From NCBI RefSeq assembly GCF_016909185.1, contig NZ_JAFBFH010000029.1, forward strand, positions 1 through 64,000: a stretch of DNA of 64,000 nt, written 5' to 3'. The DNA is from Siminovitchia thermophila. Its GTDB lineage: Bacteria > Bacillota > Bacilli > Bacillales > Bacillaceae_C. Positions 52,365-60,931 of this stretch are shown here, piece by piece; positions within the stretch are counted from its first letter, which is position 1, and the number at the start of each line of letters is the position of its first letter. The translations under genes were made by a program, and so were the position numbers. Under the pieces are notes generated by a model, which saw nothing but the letters and a program-made list of their open reading frames with translations, had not been told where the DNA came from and searched no databases.

Positions 52365-52901
52365 ATGAATCATTTTGTCATTATGCCAAAAATGAAGAAG
52401 ATTCTCATGCTGGCAGCTTTGTCACTGATTTTTGTCGTCCTTGGAATTGTACTTTTATTCATATCTTTTAGCGTAAAGGCTGAAGAATCAGCCTGGCTGA
52501 CTCTTGCAAGTATTCTACCGATTGTTATTTTTGGGCTTTGTTTCATTTATTACTTAAAAATATTTATCAAACGGGAGCCGGCCGTTATTATTTCTGCTGA
52601 AGGAATTGTCGATCAATCTAGTTTTATCGGAGCCGGGATCGTAAAATGGGATGAAATAAAGGAAATTCAGTTTGTCAGCTTTTCGGGTCAGATTTATCTT
52701 GGTATTTCTACTTTTGACCGCGAATTGATCATCAACCGGACGACGGGTATTAAGAAGCTATTTAACCAGGTAAATAAAGGACTCATGGAAACACAAGTTA
52801 ACATACCCGTTAAAATTCTGGCCTGCTCCTTGGATGAAATGCTGAAGGTAATAAACGAATATTGGGAATGGGCTATGCAAGAGCGGAATTCAAAAATATA
52901 A
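52365..52901 (+). CDS. STM3941/YcxB-like PH-type membrane protein
   Basis: 178 residues from ATG 52365; AGAGAGGGA at 52351-52359 gives the right spacing, so in-frame starts at 52341 and 52359 are less likely. Two membrane helices (about 13-34 and 41-62) are followed by a PH-like cytoplasmic domain (VIISAEGIVDQSSFIGAGIV, WDEIKEIQF, ELIINRTTGIKKLF). This is the layout of the STM3941 family of unknown function. Alone on its strand. Confidence 0.7.
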   Translation: MNHFVIMPKMKKILMLAALSLIFVVLGIVLLFISFSVKAEESAWLTLASILPIVIFGLCFIYYLKIFIKREPAVIISAEGIVDQSSFIGAGIVKWDEIKEIQFVSFSGQIYLGISTFDRELIINRTTGIKKLFNQVNKGLMETQVNIPVKILACSLDEMLKVINEYWEWAMQERNSKI

Positions 52902-53027
52902 TACCAGCACCGAGTTTCCTTTTATGCCATTAGAACCAATTTTTACAAATATGAAACAAAAAGACTCTTAAATCGTACTTAATAATGGGCAGCCTAGCGT
53001 ATAACATCATTTAAGGAGCTGACTTTC

Positions 53028-53885
53028 ATGAAGAAAGCATTAACAATCATATTAGGAGCCATGCTTATGCTGGTGGTGTCGGCATGTAACCAAACAGCGG
53101 AGCCAGTCGAAAAAGATGGAAAGACTGAAACGACAAAAAAAGAACAAGATCTCACACTGGAAGAAGTTTATAAGAAGGTTGAGGAAGCAAACAAGGATAT
53201 CAAAAGCTTTGAAAGTAATATTACCATGAATCAAAAAGTTGATGCAGGCGGGGAGAAGCAGGAAATCAAGTCGGATATGGCCATGGAATTTATCATGGAA
53301 CCAATGACATTACATCAAAAAATGACTATGTCTATTGGGGAAGAAAAACAGGAATTGGATGCTTATCTGACAAAAGACGGTTTCTACGTGTATGAGCCGA
53401 ATCAAAAAACGTGGTTGAAGCTCCCGTCTGAACTTTCAAGTCAAATCTTGCAAATGTCCGAAGGACAAACGAACCCTTCTGAGCAATTAAACCAATTAAA
53501 ACAATTTGTTGATGACTTTGAATTTAAACAAGATGAAAAAAGTTATATATTGACTTTAAAAGCATCCGGTGAAAAATTCGATCAGTTTTTAAAAGATAAT
53601 GTCAAGGCCACAATGCCTCCTGACATGCAGGATGAAGCAGCGATGAGCGATGTGACATTCAATCAAGTTGACTACGAGCTATTTATTGACAAAGAAACAT
53701 TCTATTTAACCGCGTTGAACATGGTAACAGATATGGATACGGATGTAAACGGACAGAAAATGAACATGAATCTCGATATGAAATCCACTTACAGCAACTA
53801 TAATAAAGTAGAAAGCATTGAAGTGCCAAAAGAAGCATTGGAAAACGCGCAGGAAGTTAATTTGAATGAGATGGGCGGACAATAA
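53028..53885 (+). CDS. DUF6612-type lipoprotein
   Basis: 285 residues. Signal peptide with lipobox MLVVSAC, then an Asp/Lys linker and the DUF6612 pattern: LEEVYKKVEEANKDIKSFES, repeated beta-strand pairs (MAMEFIMEPMTLHQKM, LDAYLTKDGFYVYEP, TWLKLP) and MDTDVNGQKMNMNLD near the end. The fold resembles LolA/LolB/LppX-type half-barrels that bind hydrophobic ligands, but the function is unknown. ATG 53028 follows AAGGAGCTGAC. Confidence 0.85.
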   Translation: MKKALTIILGAMLMLVVSACNQTAEPVEKDGKTETTKKEQDLTLEEVYKKVEEANKDIKSFESNITMNQKVDAGGEKQEIKSDMAMEFIMEPMTLHQKMTMSIGEEKQELDAYLTKDGFYVYEPNQKTWLKLPSELSSQILQMSEGQTNPSEQLNQLKQFVDDFEFKQDEKSYILTLKASGEKFDQFLKDNVKATMPPDMQDEAAMSDVTFNQVDYELFIDKETFYLTALNMVTDMDTDVNGQKMNMNLDMKSTYSNYNKVESIEVPKEALENAQEVNLNEMGGQ

Positions 53886-53897
53886 ATCTCACTCATA

Positions 53898-53921
53898 GAG
53901 GGGCTGTTTAAACAGCCCCTC
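53898..53921 (+). terminator. Perfect palindrome after DUF6612 gene
   Basis: GAGGGGCTGTTT followed at once by its exact reverse complement, 12 bases after the stop. The T-run is weak (CTTGCC), so termination in both directions is possible but not certain. Confidence 0.65.
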
Positions 53922-53930
53922 TTGCCATAT

Positions 53931-54348
53931 GGGGCTGGGACACAACAAAATCAGCTAATGAAAAAACGAACAATAAAGTGAAACTTCTTTCAGTAGGGCT
54001 CCTACTGAATGTTAGTTAAACGAATCGGGCATTTAGGTGCCGTTATCTCCCACTTACCTTTTGTATCAACACTGGTCTTGAAGTGGGAGTCTTAAGGGAT
54101 AAATTGTCCTAGTGTATCATACGCAAGCTTTTAGCGAAGTCAAAATAGGTAGACTCCTGCGGGAGTAGCTCGAGCTGAAGATCCCGCAGAAAAGCGGCCT
54201 TTGCTTTCCGAGGAAGCTGAAGAGACCTGCGGAAAGCGAAATATGTTGACGTAGCGATGATAGGGATTTTTTTAACACAAATAAACCGAACAATTATAAA
54301 TGAATTGTTCGGCTTTTGCTATTTCGTATTTGCTTATGTCCCAGCCTC
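53931..54348. mobile_element. MITE-like family 1 element with 8-bp target duplication
   Basis: 418 bp, no gene. Ends are GGGGCTGGGACACAAC and, inverted, GAGGCTGGGACATAAG (13 of 16 match). It is flanked by the direct repeat TGCCATAT at 53923-53930 and 54349-54356, the footprint of a transposition event. Inside are hairpins TTTCAGTAGG..CCTACTGAA, GTGGGAG-type, CCTGCGGGAG, GCTTTCCG..CGGAAAGC and CCGAACAATT..AATTGTTCGG. The enzyme that moved it is not in the window. From 54357 to 54819 I see nothing I can support. Confidence 0.75.
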
Positions 54349-54819
54349 TGCCATATAATACCCCATATGAATAGATTTTGATAGTGACTATGCGACAACT
54401 GCAGTCGTACTTTATATAAGAGGATAGCTAATGACGCAAATAAGGAACTGTGATCGCACTCGATTAAATGACTTGTAAAGCAACAGCACAATCGTCACAG
54501 TTGTCCAGTGTGACTGGCCATTTTGTCGCGCAGCACAATAAAGCGGGAACAAACTATAGTGGTATGATCAATAAGCGCATTAATGATGTGACTTTGATAT
54601 GAAATCGGGTCTGTTACTTTTTATTTACCTACCACTAATAAAAAACAGTTTTTACCTTTGAAAATGCTGCTCTTGGTGAGTATCGACACCGAATGTAAGG
54701 TTTCAGTGTCAACATCCTGTCCCCAACAGCACTTCCTTGATCATCAGCGCTTTCATCTGAAAATTTTAACCATATAAGTTGAGATTTCTCATTTTTTATT
54801 CGCTGAAGGAGTGGTCTGA

Positions 54820-55560
54820 TTGCAAGTTTATTTTATTCGTCTGTCCAAGACATCAACGATCGATCCATATAAGCGTTTGTTCCCATTACTAGACAGGAAT
54901 AAAAAAGAAACAATGTCTAACCTTAAGATGGAAAAGGATAAGGTTCGTACAGTGCTAAGCCATCTATTCGTCAAATATTTACTTGCAAAAGAACTAGATT
55001 GTAAGATGGAGGATGTACAATTTTCATATAGTAAATATAAAAAACCTTACCTTGTATCGCATCTTAATTGCTCCTTTAATATTTCTCATTCAGGTGACAT
55101 GATTGCCATCGCAATCGCAAAGGAAGAGGTAGGTATCGACTGTGAACAATATAAAAACTTAGACTATGTGGAACTTGCCAAACAATTTTGCGTTCCTGAA
55201 GAGTATAGCTACATCATTCAGAGCACGAATGTGGAAGAAGCTTTTTATAAAATGTGGACGTTAAAAGAGAGTTATGTAAAAGCAATTGGAAAAGGTCTGC
55301 ACGTATCTTTAAAATCATTTTCGTTCTCAATTGATGGAACTAGCATTTATTTTTACCAAGGTGGGAACAAAAGTAGTGCGTATCATTTTTATAGTGAAAA
55401 AATCCAGGACAACTATCATTTTGCGCTCTGTTCTCGGGTACCGATGAAGCAAGAGCAAATCAATTTTCATTCGTATGATCAATCTGAGGTGAATGATATG
55501 CTGTTGGAAGGAGTAGGTAATTCGTATTCATGTTATTCTCAGTCAACACATGAGTTTTAA
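54820..55560 (+). CDS. Sfp-type 4'-phosphopantetheinyl transferase
   Basis: 246 residues from TTG 54820. The superfamily motifs are complete: CSFNISHSGDMIAIAI, VGIDCEQYK (Mg-binding Asp/Glu) and FYKMWTLKESYVKAIGKGL. The N-terminal half is the pseudo-domain of Sfp-sized enzymes, with FSYSKYKKPYL matching the GKP-type substrate loop. It moves phosphopantetheine from CoA to carrier proteins of non-ribosomal peptide or polyketide pathways. Its nearness to the BtrH/FabZ cluster, which needs an acyl carrier protein, suggests that it activates a carrier encoded beyond the window. Confidence 0.9.
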   Translation: MQVYFIRLSKTSTIDPYKRLFPLLDRNKKETMSNLKMEKDKVRTVLSHLFVKYLLAKELDCKMEDVQFSYSKYKKPYLVSHLNCSFNISHSGDMIAIAIAKEEVGIDCEQYKNLDYVELAKQFCVPEEYSYIIQSTNVEEAFYKMWTLKESYVKAIGKGLHVSLKSFSFSIDGTSIYFYQGGNKSSAYHFYSEKIQDNYHFALCSRVPMKQEQINFHSYDQSEVNDMLLEGVGNSYSCYSQSTHEF

Positions 55561-55593
55561 AATAAAAATCAAATCCTATTCACATGACAAAAA

Positions 55594-56042
55594 GAGACTG
55601 GGCCACAACTAAATCAGCTGATGAAAAAACGAACAATAAAGTGAAACTTCATTCAGTAGGAGCTTTCTTCCATCTCCTACTGAATGTTAGTTGAACCAAT
55701 CGGGCATTTAGGTGCCGTTATCTCCGACTTAGCCCTTTTGTATTCACTCAAGATTTTGAAGTGGGAGTCTTACGGCACCTTACATGCGGGAAAAATTGTC
55801 CCAGTGTATCATACGCAAACTTTTAGCGTAGTCAAAATAGGTAGACTCCTGCGGGAATAGCTCGAGCTGAAGATCCCGCAGGAAAGCGGCCTTTGCTTTC
55901 CGAGGAAGCTGAAGCCGGGCCCGCGGAAAGCGAAATATGTTGACGTAGCGATGATCGGGATTTTTTTAACACAAATAAACCGAACAATTATAAATGAATT
56001 GTTCGGCTTTTGCTATTTCGTATTTGCTTATGTCCCAGCCGC
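55594..56042. repeat. Repeat family 1, longest copy
   Basis: Same orientation as 53931-54348, beginning GAGACTGGGCCACAACT and ending CTTATGTCCCAGCC. It keeps every internal hairpin: CAGTAGGAG..CTCCTACTG, GTGGGAGTCTTACGGCACC, CCTGCGGGA, and CCGAACAATTATAAATGAATTGTTCGG. No target duplication is seen at its edges. Confidence 0.75.
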
Positions 56043-56151
56043 TTCCTTGAACAAGGCATTTCGCCAAAAATAATACGCAAAACGTTATTTGCCGTACGGA
56101 TACGAGTCCATAAATAAAATAAATTGACAACAACCCTATCCTCTTTAGCTA

Positions 56152-56514
56152 CTATTCTTTTCGCAACTTCCAGGCTGGAATTAAAGAATGAAAGCGAAAG
56201 AGTGAACTGGCAATAACGTGGATGATCACATAAATAAACAATGTTAATGCATATGTAATAAACCAGGTGTACGTCGTTTCATTTAGAAAAACATATAGTA
56301 AAGTCATTCCGATTGGAAAAGGTGTTATAATGATTAACCACATTGGCGCGTGGATTTTTTCTACAAAGGCGCCCGCTAAAACAACAGTAGCACCAATGAC
56401 GATTGTTTGCCAGATAAATAATTTGTGCGCAATGATAGCATCTCCCAAAAAATAAGCTGCACTTGTAAGCAAAATAGCGAGCAATAATTTCAAGACATAA
56501 TTTTCGGAACCCAC
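56152..56514 (-). CDS. Four-helix small membrane protein
   Basis: 120 residues from GTG 56514, with GAGGAG about 13 bases upstream, which is long. Four hydrophobic segments (about 7-24, 33-52, 57-77, 84-105) end in a basic tail (IPAWKLRKE). There is a loose resemblance to the DUF2512/YndM small membrane proteins of Bacillus (AAYFLGDAII), but I would not assign the family. It is separated from the biosynthetic genes by an empty stretch (56515-56795). Confidence 0.6.
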   Translation of the reverse strand: MGSENYVLKLLLAILLTSAAYFLGDAIIAHKLFIWQTIVIGATVVLAGAFVEKIHAPMWLIIITPFPIGMTLLYVFLNETTYTWFITYALTLFIYVIIHVIASSLFRFHSLIPAWKLRKE

Positions 56515-56795
56515 AGCAATTCATCTTCTCCTCTTGTATGATGATTCATTCGTTTTAAATCTTTATGCGCAATCCATCGTCTTTAACGTGTTGTAGGACA
56601 AGCTTCTTTTGTGGCGTAAGTTTTGATGATCCAGCACTGTCGATGGCATGATCAAAAGTGGCAAAGCAAATATGGAACAGTCGTTGGTGCAGCCGCTCGT
56701 AAGCCAACTCCTATTATTTTTGCCATCCGTTAACGAAAGACCAGTAAGCTTCAACTAGATTTCGTATTTATTGATGTGCCTAGCCTATCCTATCA

Positions 56796-57254
56796 TTATT
56801 TTTCAAAAAGGGCATTACTTCCTTGAGCTGGTCTTCTTTCATTGGCAGTTTCATCAAAATAATACGTCACTTCTGCTTTTGCCACAACTTTTTCCTCAAC
56901 CTTCCCTGTCACAGCTACTTTTGCATATTTACCAAACTCTTTCATTAACGTAGCTTCGGTCATGAGTCGATCACCAGGTGTAACAAACTCCGTGAACTTT
57001 GCGTTGTCAACAGCAACGAGGAAGCCTTTCTTTCTTTTAGAGAACATGAGTCCACCAACTTGCGCCATCGATTCGATAATGAATACGCCCGGAAAAATTG
57101 GATTTTCAGGGAAGTGTCCTGAAAAGTATGGCTCGTTAAAGGTTATGTTCTTATATCCTTTTATACGTTGATCTACTTCTAGTTCAACAATTCGGTCAAC
57201 GAGTAAAAAGGGGTAGCGGTGATTCAGTTTCGTCATAATTTCTTTTATTTCCAT
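56796..57254 (-). CDS. 3-hydroxyacyl-ACP dehydratase, FabZ-type
   Basis: 152 residues from ATG 57254; GGAG at 57261-57264 sits too close to the upstream ATG 57260. It has a hot-dog fold with the catalytic His in YFSGHFPENPIFPGV and Glu in IIESMAQVGG; RYPFLLVDRI is the N-terminal hallmark. FabZ dehydrates 3-hydroxyacyl-ACP. Here it is the last gene of a minus-strand biosynthetic operon with deacetylase, glycosyltransferase and BtrH-like genes, so it is likely a cluster-specific copy and not the housekeeping one. The PIG-L stop overlaps its ribosome binding site. Confidence 0.9.
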   Translation of the reverse strand: MEIKEIMTKLNHRYPFLLVDRIVELEVDQRIKGYKNITFNEPYFSGHFPENPIFPGVFIIESMAQVGGLMFSKRKKGFLVAVDNAKFTEFVTPGDRLMTEATLMKEFGKYAKVAVTGKVEEKVVAKAEVTYYFDETANERRPAQGSNALFEK

Positions 57255-57256
57255 CG

Positions 57257-57988
57257 TCATTCTCCTTGTCGTCTGCGCACATTATTCTTATATTCTTGTT
57301 CATCTGAATGATAAAAAGCTTCTATATATTCAATGCCCGGCAATGGTACCGTTGCGACGCGATATTTATTTAGTCCTTCCATTATTTTATCATAGGGGAT
57401 GAGTTGTAATTGGGACTCATAAAGCAACATTAATTCTCTTTTTCGCTCAAATTCATTAGAAATGTTGATGACGATATTCGGTGAGACAGGAGACCAGACT
57501 TCGTATTGCCATATGTTCCGTCCTTGTTCTGGTAAACTGTTCAATGCTTCAAAAAATAAGATATTCGTCATAAAATGATCGCGATGAGAATCGTCAAGAT
57601 GCGGCAAATATATATCGGTTGGGTTATACGATTCTATCTTTTTTCTCATCCATTGAATTTTACTTTGTTCTGGAATGTACTCACCATCTTTACATTTTAA
57701 AAAAGAGTAATCTGCACTTAGCACGTTGCAGAGGTTGATTGCCTCTTTTTCCCTTACTCGTATTGTTTCTTCAATCGACTGTTCTCTCGTTCGCCCATTG
57801 CTGCCATCGGTAATAAAAACGATATGGACTTCGTTTTCATAATCCCTATGCTTTAAGAGACTGCCGCCGGCGCCAATTACTTCATCGTCGGGATGGGGGG
57901 CTAAAACAAGCACTTTTTTGCCTTTTTGTATGTTTACAAGTTGTGGGCGTTTATGTCTTTGTACGAATGTATCAATGATGTGTTGCAT
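57257..57988 (-). CDS. PIG-L (LmbE-like) N-acetylglucosaminyl deacetylase
   Basis: 243 residues. Zn motif HPDDE in VLAPHPDDEVIGAGG and the second ligand set in LPHLDDSHRDHFM are intact; FITDGSNGRTREQS is typical. These enzymes deacetylate GlcNAc-linked intermediates in BshB, MshB and aminoglycoside pathways. Next to a GT2 enzyme it probably unmasks an amino sugar, leaving a free amine for a later acyl transfer. It overlaps the end of the glycosyltransferase gene by 17 bases. Confidence 0.9.
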   Translation of the reverse strand: MQHIIDTFVQRHKRPQLVNIQKGKKVLVLAPHPDDEVIGAGGSLLKHRDYENEVHIVFITDGSNGRTREQSIEETIRVREKEAINLCNVLSADYSFLKCKDGEYIPEQSKIQWMRKKIESYNPTDIYLPHLDDSHRDHFMTNILFFEALNSLPEQGRNIWQYEVWSPVSPNIVINISNEFERKRELMLLYESQLQLIPYDKIMEGLNKYRVATVPLPGIEYIEAFYHSDEQEYKNNVRRRQGE

Positions 57989-58889
57989 GAAAATGTCCCT
58001 TACTTTCTTTATCGGTTAAATGTTTATTGGGCTTGAAAAATAGTGGCTCCTCATGCACAGCAGGCTCACGTTTCATCGTTTGGCGATATAATTCATTCAT
58101 CGAAATTTTCCCAGTCACATAATCTACATATGCTTTTACTTCAGGGTGAAGACCTGTTTTTTTATAAAAATATAAGACATTTTCTAATATTTGTGTGCGA
58201 TTTATTTTTTTGCGATGGTCAAGATGGTACGCTTTTGCCTGTTTTAAAAATTGAAATGTACCGCCTTCTTGATAAAACCGGAAAGCGAGCTCATGATCTT
58301 CCACACCCCAACCTTTAAAACGTTCATCAAACCCGTTGACTTGTTTAAATAATGTGATTGGAAATGAAACATTGGCCGCAACCATGCATGTCCATGAAAT
58401 ATCGTTTCCTTCGTTGTTCCACTTTTGAAAATAACGTCCTAAATTGACGAGGAAATCTTCTTGTTCAAATGGGTCCAATTCATGGAAAGTAAGACAAGTT
58501 TGCTTTCTATGGAATAGATCGTCAACATGTTCATTCGGAATATTAATGATTTCGCCGATATATATCGCTTCTTTTTGCTGTTGGGCTGCTAAATGGGCAC
58601 AAATAAAATGAGGGGTTACGACCATATCGTCATCTAAAAAAAGGACATATGTCGAGCGTGCATGGTTGATTCCTGTATTTCTTGCCGCGCTTCTCCCCCT
58701 ATTTTCTTGATGAATGGGAACTAACCAAGAATAGTCCAACTCGTCTAACCACTGTTTTGTGCCGTCTGTCGAACCATCATTTACGACATATACGGTCGTA
58801 TGTTCTATTCGTTCCTGTTTTGCCAAATTTTCCAGTGTCACTGCCAATCGTTCACGTTGGTTAAATGTTGGGATAATAATACTTAGCAT
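57972..58889 (-). CDS. GT2-family glycosyltransferase
   Basis: 305 residues, GT-A fold: SIIIPTFNQRERL, YVVNDGSTDGTKQW, ENRGRSAARNTGI, metal site LFLDDDMVV and catalytic-base region GWGVEDHELAFRFYQ. No membrane segment, so it works in the cytosol on a soluble or membrane-surface acceptor. It probably adds the GlcNAc-type unit that the PIG-L enzyme deacetylates. ATG 58889 follows GAGGAAGTG, 12 bases from the end of the third BtrH-like gene. Confidence 0.9.
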   Translation of the reverse strand: MLSIIIPTFNQRERLAVTLENLAKQERIEHTTVYVVNDGSTDGTKQWLDELDYSWLVPIHQENRGRSAARNTGINHARSTYVLFLDDDMVVTPHFICAHLAAQQQKEAIYIGEIINIPNEHVDDLFHRKQTCLTFHELDPFEQEDFLVNLGRYFQKWNNEGNDISWTCMVAANVSFPITLFKQVNGFDERFKGWGVEDHELAFRFYQEGGTFQFLKQAKAYHLDHRKKINRTQILENVLYFYKKTGLHPEVKAYVDYVTGKISMNELYRQTMKREPAVHEEPLFFKPNKHLTDKESKGHFHATHH

Positions 58890-58901
58890 CGAAACACTTC
58901 C

Positions 58902-59949
58902 TCAGCCCCAATTCTCAGAAATGGCGAATAGTCGATGAATCGCTTGTTTCTCTTTGGCATATATTTCTTCTGTTAACGTTTCATTTTCCCGACTGCCAGA
59001 AAAAATTCCGCTGTTTGGATCTTCACTTCCTTCAAATAGAAGGGTGGCCAGTTCGGACCATAGGGTCGCTAACTGTAAATAATCTTTCGCCACCTCTCGT
59101 AACGCCTCATCATGAATAGAATGGGCAGCTTTTTTTAGAAAACGGCTGAACATTTTACGAAATGCGCCTTTACCGGTACCGCCAATTTCTAATGAAACAT
59201 ATGAAGCATAAGCGAGCTTTCTGCGATCTTCTTCTTGAAATAAATATGGCCAGTTCGGAACCGCCCGTAAAAAAGCTTTCAATCCTTCCATCCCATGAAA
59301 CTTGTTCCAAGGGGAAAGCATACGGTACACATTCATTTGAATTCCTTTTTTAATGGCTGTTTCCAAAGGCACAGTAGAGTTAGGGAAGATAAACTCGTAC
59401 CATAAGTTACGAGCTGGTGCTAACCCGTTAAACGAATTCCAAGCTTGAAAAAAATCTTCTCGTTTCATTCGTTGCGGTTCTAGCCACAGATATTCATATA
59501 AAAAGACTTCATCTGTTTTACGATCATAACCGCCGAATACTGCTTTATGGCCACCATGAGACGATGTTTCCGGCCATTTCAATGCCTCAGTTAAATAAGC
59601 CAGTTTACTAATATCAAGGTCAACAATAACCGGCTCATTGGCTGCCTTTTTTTTTCATTAAATGTTCCAATGCCAAGTCACTATCGGGCTCATGGGATAA
59701 CTTCGCATATATTCCAAGCATTTCACATAAATTAAGTTCTAAATCATCACTTCTACCGAAGACGAGATATTGCTCGATGCTTTTCCCCCGTGTATACGTA
59801 AATCCTAAGCCGCTACCAATCCCAAAACAGAGTTCTTCGGAAAGATCTATATTTTCGCCACTTAATATGTTGGCCATTGCTGTAGTGATACAGTGAATTC
59901 CTCTTTTATGTTGGTAGGGAGATTTTGTGTTGGCAGACATGACAACCAC
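58902..59949 (-). pseudogene. BtrH-like acyltransferase paralogue 3, frameshifted at an A9 run
   Basis: Two adjacent frames: 59949-59635 (104 codons; in-frame ATG 59940 gives MSANTKSPYQHKRGIHC) and 59582-58902 (about 226 codons). The break is at nine A on the coding strand (59647-59655). With eight A the frame continues MKKKAANEPVIVDLDISKL into GGHKAVFGGYD, matching the VACDIDVSK..GGHKVILIGYD stretch of the paralogue at 60922. The N-terminal Cys17 (IHCITTA) and His of GGHK are both kept, and the C-terminal DUF4872-like helical domain is complete. It is either a real mutation, a sequencing error, or a slippery run read at low level by polymerase slippage. It overlaps the end of the upstream paralogue gene. 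Confidence 0.7.
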
Positions 59950-60931
59950 CCGCCTTCTTTTTTCTCTTTGCTAGTTTCTCTACTGCTAATGTTTCAATCT
60001 CCATCATGTTTTCAATCGAATCGGTATCAACCATCGACATCTCTAAGTCTTTTAAAATTTTTTTCCAATATGTAGCGGCTAACTTATAAAGCTTCGCCGC
60101 TTCTTCCACATAGGAGCTTTCGATATGTTTGTTTGCTTCCTGTAAAAATTGACCATACCAAGTCCTGCCAAAGTCGCCACCTAATGTTTCAGCACTTAAT
60201 AGGACAGCTTCTATTGAGAGTTCAGCCGGATGGTGTGCCGCATCATAAAAAAATGCGCGCATATGTTCATGTGGAGTTCCGTACCCACTCCAACCTGTTG
60301 AACGTTGGATATGGCGATCGATGGAATGGCCATAAAGCCAATGAAGTGAAATGTCGTTACTCGGGAAAATAATATCTGCCCAACGATGGCAATACTTGTT
60401 TAAGATGCGTTCAAATAACTCTACACGAAGGTAAAGGGGTATGTTTTTTGTATGAATATAGCATTGGACAAGTTCATCATTAATGGCAGTAACGATACAT
60501 TTCGTCGCTGGTTCATCTAATGTTGTGCGTAACGCTTCTTCTTCGTCGCATTTTGCCTGAGGAAAAACATGCAAGGGAACCGTCACCAAAATGGGGGCTT
60601 TCCATATTGACAAATAGTTCTTCATTTCTCTGATCGCATGCTTTCCAGACAAAGAGAAACGACGATTAATCCACGTGCCGGTACTTGTGGCAAGGTCTTG
60701 TAAAAGATCAAAGGAATGACTGCCTAAGACGAGACAATGGTTGCTTCTTTTTTTATAAAAAAATCCTGGTCCGGAAGCGAGTCCAAATAAAAGCGGTTCA
60801 GATAATGTTACTTGTTTCATTTTCCCAAAATGTTGTTGGTGGTAGCGAAAAATCGTTGTTAATAAACTTAAATGTGGATGAACCCCGGGAATAGGAGACA
60901 CTTCAAACAAATGATTGTTGTTTATAGCCAC
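59906..60931 (-). CDS. BtrH-like protein, paralogue 2 (catalytic Cys lost)
   Basis: 341 residues from GTG 60931, overlapping the previous stop. It shares the BtrH/DUF4872 architecture (PLLFGLASGPGFFYKKRS, C-terminal helical WYGQFLQEANKHIESS region). At the position of the catalytic Cys it has GVHPHLSLLTTIFRY, so the Cys is replaced, and the GGHK motif is also missing. It is presumably a non-catalytic partner or a carrier-docking subunit. BtrH itself moves an acyl chain from an acyl carrier protein to the amine of an aminoglycoside. Confidence 0.75.
   Translation of the reverse strand: MAINNNHLFEVSPIPGVHPHLSLLTTIFRYHQQHFGKMKQVTLSEPLLFGLASGPGFFYKKRSNHCLVLGSHSFDLLQDLATSTGTWINRRFSLSGKHAIREMKNYLSIWKAPILVTVPLHVFPQAKCDEEEALRTTLDEPATKCIVTAINDELVQCYIHTKNIPLYLRVELFERILNKYCHRWADIIFPSNDISLHWLYGHSIDRHIQRSTGWSGYGTPHEHMRAFFYDAAHHPAELSIEAVLLSAETLGGDFGRTWYGQFLQEANKHIESSYVEEAAKLYKLAATYWKKILKDLEMSMVDTDSIENMMEIETLAVEKLAKRKKKAGGCHVCQHKISLPT

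Noticed and set aside
52007-52471. Open frames of 81 and 129 codons on opposite strands
   Set aside because: Mutually overlapping, no family signal, one runs into the start of a real membrane-protein gene.
56563-56754. 63-codon minus-strand frame
   Set aside because: No ribosome binding site and no recognisable sequence pattern.
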